The position numbers were made by a program, and so were the translations under genes. This document shows positions 41,205-51,103 of a stretch of 64,000 nucleotides of DNA, piece after piece. This DNA comes from Acholoe squamosa (taxonomy: Eukaryota; Annelida; Polychaeta; Phyllodocida; Polynoidae): contig OX439048.1 of the NCBI GenBank assembly GCA_949317995.1, forward strand, positions 25,363,495 through 25,427,494, written 5' to 3'. The notes under the pieces were generated by a model. The model had not been told where the DNA came from and did no database searches. It was given only the letters and a program-made list of their open reading frames with translations. Numbering within the stretch: position 1 is the first letter of the stretch; each line of letters begins with the position of its first letter.

Positions 41205-41641
41205 AATGGAGTCTGCTCCGGTGGAATACGCGGGGAGGAAACGGGTGAGTTCGGCGGAGGGGCCGGACGTTAGTTGGAGCGGCCGACGCCGGGTGGCGCC
41301 GCGGCTAGCGGGTTAGACCATATTTGGTAGTGTGACGTCACCGGAACATCAGGGGGTATATAAGGGCGAGCTCGGGAGGAGTCGGGGGTCGGACTGACTA
41401 GGAAGAAAGCCGGGAAGACGCACGGTGAGGCAGCAGGGGGCCAGTAGTAGCAGAGACGCCGGGATCCGACTGAGAGTGGGTTCGCCGCCGGAGGTGCTAG
41501 AGAAGGTTAGCTGCCGCCGCACGAGCCGTCGCCATACGGGATCGGTGTACCTAAGCCCACAGGGCGGGCCGGGATGTGGCCCATGAATAAAAGCATTTAA
41601 GTCGTTAACTCGTAACCCGGTGTTCATCCTTATTTATTACA
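41202..41641 (+). repeat. Gypsy 5' LTR
   Basis: TGTAATGGAG...TATTACA. It contains TGACGTCA (41333-41340), TATATAA (41357-41363) and AATAAA (41585-41590), consistent with U3-R-U5 order. Confidence 0.93.
41333..41363 (+). promoter_or_regulatory. CRE and TATA box of Gypsy LTR
   Basis: TGACGTCA followed 24 bases later (start to start) by TATATAA. The same pair is in the 3' LTR (50929 and 50944). Confidence 0.7.
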
Positions 41642-41642
41642 T

Positions 41643-41659
41643 TGGTGACAGCGGTGGCG
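41643..41659 (+). promoter_or_regulatory. Gypsy primer-binding site
   Basis: TGGTGACAGCGGTGGCG begins one base after the LTR. It starts with the TGG expected to pair with a tRNA CCA end; which tRNA is not determined. Confidence 0.6.
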
Positions 41660-41711
41660 CGTATCCGGTGGTTGCTGGTTTGAACCCTGGGGCTGCGCGC
41701 TATATTTAAGG

Positions 41712-43007
41712 ATGACATCGAAACGGACGCCGGGGTCGGCGGGGACCCGGTTGGAGGAGTATTTGGGGGCAGGTAAACGGGGCAGCCTCCTCGATGTGTC
41801 AGAGGAAGGGGTGGTGATACGCCGCCCGGGGCTGGGCGATAATAAGGGAAGTTCGACCGGAAGTGAAGAGCCGGGGCCTCCGCCGGAAAGGCGGGAGGGG
41901 AGTAGGAGTCGGTTTCAGGAGGTCTATGAGGCGTGGAAGAGGGGTCCCACCGATAGCCCAGCTAGACGGACCTGGCGCTCCGGAGAGATGGTCGACCAGG
42001 GGGATGGGGCCCCCACCGACAGTGAAGGACCCTGGCAGAGGCGGGGGGAGCGGCCGGAGGCTGATCGGGTCTTGTCCGGGGCGAGTCGGTCACAGAATGC
42101 AGCAATGGGGGGACAGCTGCTAGCAGCTGTCCCACAGGGACCCTCAGGGAGACTAGAGGAGGGGTTCGTGCCCAGACGGGTGGAGAAGTTCGATGGGACT
42201 ACTAACCTGGACGAGTTTCTGGCGCACTTTGATTTGTGCGTGCGTGCCAACAAGTGGACGGACGAGGAGGCGGGAGTGTTTTTAGGCATTAGCCTCTCGG
42301 GGGTTGCTCGTCGCTTGTTGTCATCGGTGAACCCCTCGGAGGAGGGAGGTTACACTCGGTTACGGGCTGCCCTGGTTAACAGATTCCAGCCTCCCAACCA
42401 GGTGGAAAGCTATAAGGCTCTCTGGAGGACACGCTACAGACAAAAGGGCGAGACACTGCATAATCTGGCGGATGACGTGGCACGCCTGACCAGGCTGGCC
42501 TATCCGGCGGCCGATGCGGCGACCCAGGATACGATGGCGAAGGATCGGTTCCTGGAGAGTCTTAGGGATCCCCAGTTAAAGGCGTGGATTTTCCAGACTA
42601 GACCGCGGAAGCTGTCGGAGGCACTGGAGACGGCGGTGGAGGGTCAGGCGTTTCTCGACGACAATCAGACATTGGATAGTCGGGTCCGGTCGGTGGAGGA
42701 TCCTCCGGGGGGGCCTACCGGCGGGCCGGGGCCAGCTATGGAGGAGTGGTTGAAAACCAAGCTGGATGGCTTCATGGCGTCTCTGGAGGCTCGGTTCCAG
42801 GAAAACACCACCCGGCCCCGACCCCCACCACGGCAGAGGGGATGCTTTGAATGCGGGGACGAGGGACATTTTAAGCGCAATTGCCCCCAGTTCAGGGCGA
42901 GGGTAGCTAAGGAGAGGGCGGGGGCCGGAGACAATGCCGCGGAGGTGAATCAGGTGTCGGGAAACTGGGGAGGGTTTCTTCTGGTGGCCGAGAAGAGGCC
43001 TCTGTAG
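41712..43007 (+). CDS. gag: Gypsy Gag (431 aa)
   Basis: ATG 41712 to TAG 43005-43007. Residues 150-290 match the retrotransposon Gag capsid-like domain (VEKFDGTTNLDEFLAHFDL, LFLG-like VFLGISLSG, RLRAALVNRFQP). A CCHC zinc knuckle CFECGDEGHFKRNC is at about residues 378-391. It forms the particle and binds RNA. The last part overlaps the pol frame, and a GGGAAAC heptamer at 42959-42965 sits in frame for -1 slippage. Confidence 0.92.
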   Translation: MTSKRTPGSAGTRLEEYLGAGKRGSLLDVSEEGVVIRRPGLGDNKGSSTGSEEPGPPPERREGSRSRFQEVYEAWKRGPTDSPARRTWRSGEMVDQGDGAPTDSEGPWQRRGERPEADRVLSGASRSQNAAMGGQLLAAVPQGPSGRLEEGFVPRRVEKFDGTTNLDEFLAHFDLCVRANKWTDEEAGVFLGISLSGVARRLLSSVNPSEEGGYTRLRAALVNRFQPPNQVESYKALWRTRYRQKGETLHNLADDVARLTRLAYPAADAATQDTMAKDRFLESLRDPQLKAWIFQTRPRKLSEALETAVEGQAFLDDNQTLDSRVRSVEDPPGGPTGGPGPAMEEWLKTKLDGFMASLEARFQENTTRPRPPPRQRGCFECGDEGHFKRNCPQFRARVAKERAGAGDNAAEVNQVSGNWGGFLLVAEKRPL

Positions 43008-46000
43008 ACAGGCCGAAGGAATGGATCGGGCGCCGGGAGCGCACGGGTAATGGCTTGGAGCTGACAGGCGGGTTGTGGGGTAAGGGTATACAGCTCCTGG
43101 TGGACACCGGGGCCACGGTGAATTTGCTGTCGGCCAAGTGGTGGCACGGTGCGGGATCGCCGGGGAAGCTGCAGCCGCATAAGGGTAGATTGACGACGGC
43201 GGACGGGACGCCTATTGAGGTAGAGGGTAAAGTGACGACGTTGCTGAAGGGAGGAGGAGCAGAGCGGCCCGTTAGTTTCCTGGTAGCGGATATTGGGGCG
43301 GAGGGTATCCTAGGGGCTGAGTTCGTCCGGCAGGAGAAAGCGGTCGTGGATCTGGCCGGCGAAAGACTACTCTGGGCGGACTTTGGCGACACCAGATGTC
43401 GGGTCGTTAGTAGCGGTACGGCGGTAGTACCGGGCCGGCGGGAAGTCATAGTGGAAGGAAGGGTCGAGGGGCAGTGGTCCCCCGGTAGGACAGGCCTGGT
43501 GGAGGGGCTTGACGGAGTAGAGATGAATCGTGGATTCCGGGTGGGGCGCACTCTGGTGAGCCCCGATGAGTCTACGGTGCCGATACTGATCTTCAACCCC
43601 GGACAGGAGCCGGTGACCCTTTACGAGGGGATGGGGTTAGCCACGCTCGATGGGGTGGAGATGCCGTCGACGGTGGACCGCGGGGAGGAGGTGCGGATGA
43701 TCGCCACGGCCGGGGGACCCCCGGAGGATGGAGACGCCTGGTGCACGGAGTTGTTGGCCGGCTCTCCAATAGAGGATAAGGGACCATGGGTGGCCATGCT
43801 GCGTCGCCGCCGGGCTTCCTTCCAGTTGTCCGCCGGCGAGTTGGGGCACACCACCCTAGTCTCCCACCGGATTGATACCGGGGGGGCGGCGCCGGTCAAG
43901 TTGCCACCACGGAGGCTGGCACCTCACCGCCGGGAGATAGTGGACGCCGAGGTGGATGCCATGTTAGCCCAGGGGGTGATAGAAAGGAGCCATGGGCCAT
44001 GGGCCTCCCCCGTCGTGCTGGTACGGAAAAAGGATGGGCGGATGAGGTTCTGTGTAGATTACCGTAGAGTAAATGATTTGACCAGGAAGGATGCATACCC
44101 GTTGCCTAGGATCGATGATTCCCTGGATTCCATGGCGGGGGCCAAATGGTTCTCCACTTTGGATCTGGCATCGGGATACTGGCAGGTGGAAATGGACCCT
44201 CGGGATAAGGAGAAGACAGCCTTTTCCACACACAGAGGGCTCTACCAGTTTAGGGTGATGCCATTCGGGCTCTGCAATGCGCCAAGCACATTTGAGCGCC
44301 TCATGGAAGTGGTCATGGAGGGGATGCAGTGGTCGGAATGTTTAGTATATCTGGACGACATCATCGTGTTCTCGCCTGACCTCCCCACTCATCTCCGGCG
44401 GTTGGAGGCCGTGTTGGAACGCCTGGAAGGCGCCGGCCTGAAGATCAAGCCCTCCAAGTGTCAGCTGGTCCGTCCCAGCGTATCTTTTTTGGGACACATA
44501 GTGGATGAGCGGGGCGTGAGCACCGACCCGGAGAAAGTGGCGGCGGTCGCCGAGTGGCCGGTTCCCACCTCTATTTCGGAAGTCAGGAGTTTCCTGGGGC
44601 TTTGCGGGTATTACCGGGGTTTCGTGGCCGACTTTGCGTCGGTGGCCAAGCCGCTGTCCCTCCTCACCGAAAAGAACAAAACTTTCCGGTGGGATCGTAG
44701 TTGCGCGGAGGCTTTCCACACCCTGAAGGCCAGGCTGGTGGCGGCGCCAGTGTTGGCGTACCCATCCGGCGAGGGGCCCCTGGCACTGGACACCGACGCC
44801 AGTGATCTAGGCCTAGGAGCGGTGATATCCCAGGAGCAAGGAGGAGTGGAGAGGGTACTGGCCCACGCCAGCCGTACCCTGACTAGGCCGGAGAAGAATT
44901 ATTGCGTCACTAGGCGGGAGATGCTGGCCGTGGTGTTCGGGCTTAAGAAGTTTCGGCACTATCTGGTGGGGAGGCACATAAAGATTCGGACCGACCATGC
45001 GGCACTCCGCTGGCTGTTGGGTTTCAAAGAGCCGGAGGGGCAGGTGGCCCGTTGGCTCCAGCTGATAGGAACCTACGACTACCACATTGAACACCGGCCG
45101 GGCCGGCTACACGGCAATGCCGATGGGCTGTCTCGGCGCCCTTGCCGCCAGTGTGGGTGGGGTAGGTCGGAGGAGGCCCAGGGGGAATGTTGTCGAGTAG
45201 TAACGAGAGCCCAGGGACCGGTGGAGGATGATACGGAAGGGGGCTGGAGGTGTCAGCAGCTGAAGGATCCTCTCCTCTCGCGGGTGAGTGCCTGGTTGAA
45301 GGGGGAGGAAGTCCCCGGAGCGAACGATTTAGCGAAGGAGCCATACGAGGTGAGGGCCTTGGTGGCACAGTTGGGGCGGTTGGAGACGAGGGCCGGCTGC
45401 CTGGGACGCATCTGGTGGGAGCCAGGGGGGAGGTCCACCTTCCAAATACTGGCGCCAGCCTCTAGGAGGGAGGAGGCGATGCGAGAGTCCCATGTCTCAC
45501 CTTTGTCCTGCCATTTCGGGCGAGATAAGTCCATCCAGTGCCTCCAGCAGTCATATTACTGGCCGGACTACCGCCGAGATATGACGTTATGGTGTGCCAC
45601 CTGCCCGGACTGCCTCCGCCGGAAGAAGCCCACCCACCCTTCGAAAGCTATGATGAGGCACCAACCTGTGGGAGGTACATTGGAGAGGGTGGCTATGGAC
45701 CTGCTGGGCCCCCTCCCGAGAACCCCGAGAGACAACAGGCACATTCTAGTGATAATGGACTATTTTACCCGATGGGCGGAGGCCGTGGCTTTGCCGGACC
45801 AGGAGGCAGCTACTGTGGCCAGGGGCTTCGTTACCGAATTCGTGTGCCGCCTGGGCCCCCCGGCGGTCATCCACACCGATCAGGGCAGGAATTTTCAATC
45901 CGCCCTATTTCGAGAGGTACAGGTCCTGCTGGGGACGGCCCAGACTAGAACATGCCCATACAACCCCAAGTCAGACGGCTTGGTGGAGAGGTTCAACAGG

Positions 46001-48754
46001 ACCTTGGAGGCCATGTTGGCGATGACGGTGGACAGTAACCATAAGGATTGGGACCTGCAGCTCCCCTTTGTGATGGCAGCCTACCGGTCCTCGGTGCAGG
46101 CCTCTACCAACCAGACGCCTAATTGTCTGATGTTGGGGAGGGAGACTCAGGCGCCTTTGGCTTCATTGTACCCGGACCGCGCCCTGGGCCGGCCAGTGGA
46201 TCCGCAGGACTTTGTGGCGGAGTTGCAGTTCAGGATGGCTCAGGCCCATCAGTATGCACGGGAACGGACTGGGGCGAGCGTACGGCGCCAGGAGCGCTCA
46301 TACTCCGGCCGAGTGAGAGGGGAGACTTTGGAGGTAGGCGATCAGGTCTATTATTTGGTACCTAAGAGGGAGATTGGGAAGTCGTCTAAGCTCCTGCTCC
46401 CATACACCGGACCGTGGACCGTGAGTAGGGCGCTGGGGGGGCCGGTATTCGAGATCCGGGACGGCCGGGTAACGAAAGTGGTACATAGGGACCTACTGAA
46501 GAAGGTTCCACGCCGGGAACCTGCGCGGGAAGTCGTTCGGGTGCTGCGTTCCTACCCGGACTCACCGGGGACAAGCGGAGATCCGGGTACTTACCGTTTT
46601 CCCGCCCTGCGGGGGGTGACGTCACTGATGGCGGAGACAGACGGGGTACGAGCAGGTCGAGGACGGCGGTTGTGGGCCTCGTACATTCCCTGGTTCCTGG
46701 AAAGAGAAAAAGGAGAATTAGTAAGGGTACCAGAAGTCAGCAACGGAGGGGTAGGAGTGGAGCCCGGAGGGGAGAAAAGCAGACTTACCGTGGTGCCCGG
46801 TGTGGGAAGGGGACAGAACAGTAGAGGGGTCGGAAAAGGGCGCGGGGCCCCCGGAGGCGGCCGGAAGGATTGGTGCCAAGTTGGAAAAGGCCACGGTGCC
46901 CCCAGAGGCGGACGAGGGGATTGTTGCCAGGTAGTGGGCCGGTACGCCAGGACCCCTACTTCTGTCCCGGTGGGGTTGGTAGAGCAGAGGTGGGAGGAGA
47001 GCGACGAGGAGTTGATTCGTTTCAGGCCGAGGTGCCGGGGGGTGGAAGTGGTACGGTGGATTCCGGTGGAACGACCGCCGCAGTTGCAAGGGGATTGGTA
47101 TATGAGAAAGGAGGGGGAGAGCCCCCGCACGATGTCTATGAGGGTGAGAGACATAGTGTTAGGAAAGAAGCGGCGCCACGAGGAGGAGGACCGCCGTAGG
47201 CACATCTGGGACCGCCGGGAGCCCTATCGGGAGGACGTCTGGCGCCGTGACCTATTTCCGCGGGCGGATGTAGGTCACCGCTCAGAACGAGGCTCGCGTC
47301 CATCTTCATTTTCAAACCGGCCAACGGTGCACGATCGGCGGAGCGAAAGTAATACGGACATTGCGACGGAAATGGGGCCTAAGAAGGGCGAAAGAGGACG
47401 AAGTGGGGTGGCGAGGACCCCCAAGAAAAAGTCGCCAGCTAAGAAGCGGCATACATGCCCGGAACCGGGGTGTATGGTCACAACAGGGCGGCTGGACACC
47501 CTGAAGAGGCATCTGAGCCTACACGCCGGGGCAGGACCAGGATGGGACTGCCCGGCGGAGGGCTGCGAGTTGCAGGTGAGGGGGAAGAGGCACAAGGAGC
47601 TCTGGAAACACATGTGCGCCAAACATCCAACGCACCCGTGGAGCATCTACGAAAAGATCCCAGACCCGACGGAGATTCAGTACTGTCGGAAGCTACCAGA
47701 GGCCACCCAGTCCGAGGGGGAGGAAGAGGATGAGGACGATGGCTCCAGGTCCCCCCGCCCGGCGGTGGCGAGTAAGGTGGTGGTGCCGGCCCCTGGGAAA
47801 TCGGTGGAGGTGGGCCAGCGTAGCAGGGGAGAGAAGAGGGGCCCGTCCACATCACGGGAAAGCAGCTGGGAGAATGACTCGGTCTGCGACATCGGGGAGG
47901 GCAGTGACGCCGACAACCTCCCTCTGACGGCGAGAGTCGCCGCATCCCCGAAGGGATCGGGCCCAGGAGGGCCCACGGCCGCAGCGCCAAAGAGGCCGAA
48001 GAGGGACGAAGCCGCGGGGGTCCCAGCCGCGTCGGCGGGGGGAGGAGGACCGATAGACGAGGCGGTCCTGAGCGAGATGTTGGGGGGCGGGGTGACAGAT
48101 GTGCTGGAGGTGCCGGCCGAGGGCACAAGTGGGGGAACGGCGGTGTCTGGAGGCACCACGGAGCAGCAACATCGGGAGTGGTTGGCGGCCATGTACCACC
48201 TGCCGGTGGACCACCCGATCCTAGCCATGGTCTCACCTCCCTCCCCGGCGGTGGCTCCGGGCGCGCGGCCTTCCCAGGAGATGACTCCGCCAGGGGCCCG
48301 GCCACGGCTACAGGGGCGGTTTACCTCGCCGGTACACCGGTCCGATTCCCAGCAGGTCACCCCGCAGCTGGAGACCAGTCCGGTCGGCCCAGCAGGCGAG
48401 CTGGACGCGAACCTCATCGGCGGGGAGGACCGCAGGAGGGTGGTCACCGCAGAGGCCCCGGTGCTCCCAACGCCGGAGGAGACGACACCGGTGGAGCCCA
48501 CGCGCCCGAGGACCCCCAGAGCGAGAGGTGACCTCGCTAAGGAAGTCCAGGCCAAGAGAGAGAGCTACCAGCGGAGGATGGCCGGGGGGGGGCGACGACG
48601 AGGTGGCGACGTCAGCGGTAGAGAGGAGGAAAGCCCGGCCCCTGGTGGCCCTGGAACAGTCCTTCAGGGAGGAAGAGGATGGGCAGACGTCCGCCGGGAC
48701 AGGAGGCGACCGGTCGGCGGACCAGCAGTCGGCGGGAGAAGTGGCGGGGCCTGA
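42911..48754 (+). CDS. pol: Gypsy Pol: protease, RT, RNase H, integrase and C-terminal extension
   Basis: The frame is open from 42911, overlaps gag by 97 bases and has no ATG near its start, so it is probably made by -1 frameshifting at 42959. Counting from codon 43055: protease LLVDTGATVNLLS (17-19 DTG), RT LVYLDDIIVF (YLDD at 432), RNase H DTDASD (579), integrase zinc region H..H..CxxC (about 815-860), catalytic D882, D942, E978 (D,D35E spacing exact), and a GPW-type end near 1100. After about residue 1150 a long extension follows, with two C2H2 fingers near 1465-1520 (CPEPGC...H..H and CPAEGC...H...H) and low-complexity sequence. An in-frame ATG at 47372 (MGPKKGERG) could start a separate product. 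Confidence 0.93.
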   Translation, partial: GEGGGRRQCRGGESGVGKLGRVSSGGREEASVDRPKEWIGRRERTGNGLELTGGLWGKGIQLLVDTGATVNLLSAKWWHGAGSPGKLQPHKGRLTTADGTPIEVEGKVTTLLKGGGAERPVSFLVADIGAEGILGAEFVRQEKAVVDLAGERLLWADFGDTRCRVVSSGTAVVPGRREVIVEGRVEGQWSPGRTGLVEGLDGVEMNRGFRVGRTLVSPDESTVPILIFNPGQEPVTLYEGMGLATLDGVEMPSTVDRGEEVRMIATAGGPPEDGDAWCTELLAGSPIEDKGPWVAMLRRRRASFQLSAGELGHTTLVSHRIDTGGAAPVKLPPRRLAPHRREIVDAEVDAMLAQGVIERSHGPWASPVVLVRKKDGRMRFCVDYRRVNDLTRKDAYPLPRIDDSLDSMAGAKWFSTLDLASGYWQVEMDPRDKEKTAFSTHRGLYQFRVMPFGLCNAPSTFERLMEVVMEGMQWSECLVYLDDIIVFSPDLPTHLRRLEAVLERLEGAGLKIKPSKCQLVRPSVSFLGHIVDERGVSTDPEKVAAVAEWPVPTSISEVRSFLGLCGYYRGFVADFASVAKPLSLLTEKNKTFRWDRSCAEAFHTLKARLVAAPVLAYPSGEGPLALDTDASDLGLGAVISQEQGGVERVLAHASRTLTRPEKNYCVTRREMLAVVFGLKKFRHYLVGRHIKIRTDHAALRWLLGFKEPEGQVARWLQLIGTYDYHIEHRPGRLHGNADGLSRRPCRQCGWGRSEEAQGECCRVVTRAQGPVEDDTEGGWRCQQLKDPLLSRVSAWLKGEEVPGANDLAKEPYEVRALVAQLGRLETRAGCLGRIWWEPGGRSTFQILAPASRREEAMRESHVSPLSCHFGRDKSIQCLQQSYYWPDYRRDMTLWCATCPDCLRRKKPTHPSKAMMRHQPVGGTLERVAMDLLGPLPRTPRDNRHILVIMDYFTRWAEAVALPDQEAATVARGFVTEFVCRLGPPAVIHTDQGRNFQSALFREVQVLLGTAQTRTCPYNPKSDGLVERFNRTLEAMLAMTVDSNHKDWDLQLPFVMAAYRSSVQASTNQTPNCLMLGRETQAPLASLYPDRALGRPVDPQDFVAELQFRMAQAHQYARERTGASVRRQERSYSGRVRGETLEVGDQVYYLVPKREIGKSSKLLLPYTGPWTVSRALGGPVFEIRDGRVTKVVHRDLLKKVPRREPAREVVRVLRSYPDSPGTSGDPGTYRFPALRGVTSLMAETDGVRAGRGRRLWASYIPWFLEREKGELVRVPEVSNGGVGVEPGGEKSRLTVVPGVGRGQNSRGVGKGRGAPGGGRKDWCQVGKGHGAPRGGRGDCCQVVGRYARTPTSVPVGLVEQRWEESDEELIRFRPRCRGVEVVRWIPVERPPQLQGDWYMRKEGESPRTMSMRVRDIVLGKKRRHEEEDRRRHIWDRREPYREDVWRRDLFPRADVGHRSERGSRPSSFSNRPTVHDRRSESNTDIATEMGPKKGERGRSGVARTPKKKSPAKKRHTCPEPGCMVTTGRLDTLKRHLSLHAGAGPGWDCPAEGCELQVRGKRHKELWKHMCAKHPTHPWSIYEKIPDPTEIQYCRKLPEATQSEGEEEDEDDGSRSPRPAVASKVVVPAPGKSVEVGQRSRGEKRGPSTSRESSWENDSVCDIGEGSDADNLPLTARVAASPKGSGPGGPTAAAPKRPKRDEAAGVPAASAGGGGPIDEAVLSEMLGGGVTDVLEVPAEGTSGGTAVSGGTTEQQHREWLAAMYHLPVDHPILAMVSPPSPAVAPGARPSQEMTPPGARPRLQGRFTSPVHRSDSQQVTPQLETSPVGPAGELDANLIGGEDRRRVVTAEAPVLPTPEETTPVEPTRPRTPRARGDLAKEVQAKRESYQRRMAGGGRRRGGDVSGREEESPAPGGPGTVLQGGRGWADVRRDRRRPVGGPAVGGRSGGA

Positions 48755-48785
48755 TGCGCCACGGGAGGAACGAGAGAGACAGAAA

Positions 48786-49910
48786 ATGGACGAGAAACGA
48801 GTAGCGGAGGCCGAGAAGAAGAAGAGGGAGGAGGAGAAGAAGGTAGAAGCCGAGAAGAAAAAGAGGGAGGAAGAGAGGAGGGCGGCGGAAGCCGACAGGA
48901 AGAGGAAGGAACAGGAGAAGGCGGAAGAAGAGAAGCGGGCGGCCGAAGTGGATAAGAAAAGGAAGGCGGCGGAAGCCGAGAAGGCAAAGAAGGAACAGAG
49001 GAAAGCAGAGGAGGAAAGGCGGGTGGCTGAGGCCAGTAGGAGAAAGAAGGAGGAGGAGAAGAGGATAGCGGGAGAGGAAGAGAAGAGAAAGAGGGAAGCA
49101 GAGGAAAACAAAAGGAGGCAGGAACAAGAGAGCAGGAGGGTAGCGGAGGAGAAGGAGGAGAAAAGGAAGAGGGAGGAACAGAAACTGGCAGAGGAAAAGG
49201 CGAGTAAGAAGAGGAAAGAGGAGAAAAGATTAGCAGAGGAGAGAGAGGAGAAGAAACGAAGGGAGGAAAGAGAGGAAAAGAAACGCCGGGAAGAGAAGAG
49301 GTTGGAAAGAGAGAAGGAGGAGAGGAAGCGCCGGGAGAAAGACCAGGAAAGGCGGAAGGAGGAGGACGAAGACAGGCGTTGGGCGGAGAGGGAGAGACAG
49401 AGAGAGAGGGAGGGGAAAGAATACTGGCCCTCCAGTAGTGATGAGTCCCAGCTCGACGCCGGGTCGCGCCACACCGGGGGCAGGGGGCCAGCACCAAGAC
49501 CGCCGGGAGGGCCGGCTGCAGCGGCGGGGGTCCTACCAATGGGCCCGGACATAGGAGGACAGCTCCCTAGGCCATTCCCGGGGTGGGGAGATGGGTTCCC
49601 CAGGGGCCCGGTGACCATCCAGTGGATAGAGGAGGGAGGAACGGCGGCCGAGAGGTGGAGGACGGGAAATCGGCCCAACGAGGAGTGGGGGCCCACTGTG
49701 CCGGTTTCAGGGCGCCACCACCGGTGGGAGGACGTGCTTGGGGGAGATCTGGTTCAGGTGAACCAATTGTACCAGACGGTCTACCGCCGGAGGGTGAGTA
49801 CCACAAAGAATACGCTTGTGATAGACCAAGAACGGGTAGAGAGGTATAGTGGCCAGCAGATACAACAGCTATCAGTAGACGAACGGATCAAATGTATGTT
49901 GGCAGAGTAG
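48786..49910 (+). CDS. Gypsy third ORF: Lys/Glu-rich coiled-coil protein
   Basis: The first ATG is 48786, though the frame is open from before 48528 and overlaps the end of pol in the +1 frame. Residues 1-220 are almost all K, E, R and A with helical heptads (KRVAEAEKKKREEEKKVEA and so on); the rest is Pro/Gly-rich, then RHHRWEDVLGGDLVQVNQLY and IDQERVERYSGQQIQQL. It has no signal peptide or transmembrane helix, so it is not an env. A G9 run at 48584-48592 in the overlap suggests it was once continuous with, or is reached by frameshift from, the pol extension. Function unknown. Confidence 0.6.
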   Translation: MDEKRVAEAEKKKREEEKKVEAEKKKREEERRAAEADRKRKEQEKAEEEKRAAEVDKKRKAAEAEKAKKEQRKAEEERRVAEASRRKKEEEKRIAGEEEKRKREAEENKRRQEQESRRVAEEKEEKRKREEQKLAEEKASKKRKEEKRLAEEREEKKRREEREEKKRREEKRLEREKEERKRREKDQERRKEEDEDRRWAERERQREREGKEYWPSSSDESQLDAGSRHTGGRGPAPRPPGGPAAAAGVLPMGPDIGGQLPRPFPGWGDGFPRGPVTIQWIEEGGTAAERWRTGNRPNEEWGPTVPVSGRHHRWEDVLGGDLVQVNQLYQTVYRRRVSTTKNTLVIDQERVERYSGQQIQQLSVDERIKCMLAE

Positions 49911-50774
49911 AGCAGGTGGCGGTATCCGAGTAACAGGGAACGTGGGAGACATGAGGGTAGCGGGCTGGATGAGGGGGTAGCAGTCGAAGAGCGGGGAACG
50001 TCGGGAAGGCCTCAGGAAGCGGGAGAAGAGGGGAGACAAGGAGGATGGTCTAGGGTCCTAGTCTGACGGTGTATCTTGTGTTGCAGGAGAGCCGGAGCCG
50101 GGACGGCCCGCCGGAGGGAACGGTTGGAGGGGAGACGGCCGCCGACGGGCAGGCCATCAGGGGACCCCCAGGGCTGGAGGCGAGCCAGGACGGTCGGCGT
50201 TAGGCAACCCCGCTAGCAAGGACACGGCTACATCCGTCCGCTGCCTACAGATGCCTGCAGTGATCCTGTCCCGGGGTGGCACCTAGAGTGCAGGAAGACT
50301 GAAATTGTATATATGTTGATGATTGTATATCGGTTAATAATATCCAAACGTTAATTGTTATTGAGACATACATGTTCGTGTGATCCGAAGGATTAAGATG
50401 GTATATATGCTGATAATATCGAGATGTTAAGTGCTATGACAACATACCCGTTCGTTAATCCGATGAGGGCGATGTTGTGGAAACGCCGTCGTAAGAGGAA
50501 TGCCCAGACGCCGGGCGGGACGGCTTAGAAGTTAAGCGTTATGGAGTATACCTGATGTTAATAGAGTCGCGATGTAGATATAGATCTAACGGACCAGTGA
50601 GATATTATCTGATGTTAATAGAAGTTACGAGGCTGATACGGACCTAACGGAACATCAGGGGGATATTATTCAGTATTATATAATGTGGCTGTTATGACGT
50701 TTACTGTAAGAAGTTATCAGAGTCGGCACCCCGGGATACGCCCGTTCCGTATTGATCCACCGGTGGTTGTGATT
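49911..50774. other. Gypsy 3' untranslated region
   Basis: No ORF. A TCTTGTGTTGCAG acceptor-like site lies at about 50086. Several TGATGTTAATAGA and ACGGACC strings repeat between 50540 and 50660. Confidence 0.5.
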
Positions 50775-50787
50775 AAGGTGGGAGGAG
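50775..50787 (+). promoter_or_regulatory. Gypsy polypurine tract
   Basis: AAGGTGGGAGGAG directly precedes the 3' LTR TGTAATGG, as needed for plus-strand priming. Confidence 0.75.
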
Positions 50788-51103
50788 TGTAATGGAGTCG
50801 GCTCCGGTGGAATACGTGGGGAGGAAACGGGCGAGTTCGGCGGAGGGGCCGGACGTTAGTTGGAGCGGCCGACGCCGGGTGGCGCCGCGGCTAGCGGGTT
50901 AGACCATATTTGGTAGTGTGACGTCACCGGAACATCAGGGGGGTATATAAGGGCGAGCTCGGGAGGAGTCGGGGGTCGGACTGACTAGGAAGAAAGCCGG
51001 GAAGACGCACGGTGAGGCAGCAGGGGGCCAGTAGTAGCAGAGACGCCGGGATCCGACTGAGAGTGGGTTCGCCGCCGGAGGTGCTAGAGAAGGTTAGCTG
51101 CCG
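50788..51103 (+). repeat. Gypsy 3' LTR, truncated
   Basis: Matches 41202-41516 and then stops at GTTAGCTGCCG; the last 125 bases (R end and U5 with AATAAA) are missing. Confidence 0.93.

Larger units (their letters stand above)
41202..51103 (+). mobile_element. Ty3/Gypsy LTR retrotransposon, 3' LTR truncated
   Basis: The 5' LTR is 41202-41641 (440 bp), followed by a PBS, gag, protease-RT-RNase H-integrase in the order PR-RT-RH-IN, an extra C-terminal coding region, a polypurine tract and a 3' LTR of 316 bases that ends at 51103 before U5. The two LTRs differ at three bases and one G insertion over 315 bases, so insertion is recent. The element is much richer in G and C than its surroundings. 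The loss of the right end removes its target duplication. Confidence 0.95.

Noticed and set aside
42907-49806. Long antisense ORFs, including 462 and 292 codons
   Set aside because: They are shadows of the GC-rich Gypsy pol and coiled-coil frames on the plus strand and show no domains.
48786-49910. Envelope gene of the Gypsy element
   Set aside because: The product has no signal peptide, transmembrane helix or cysteine pattern; it is a charged coiled coil.
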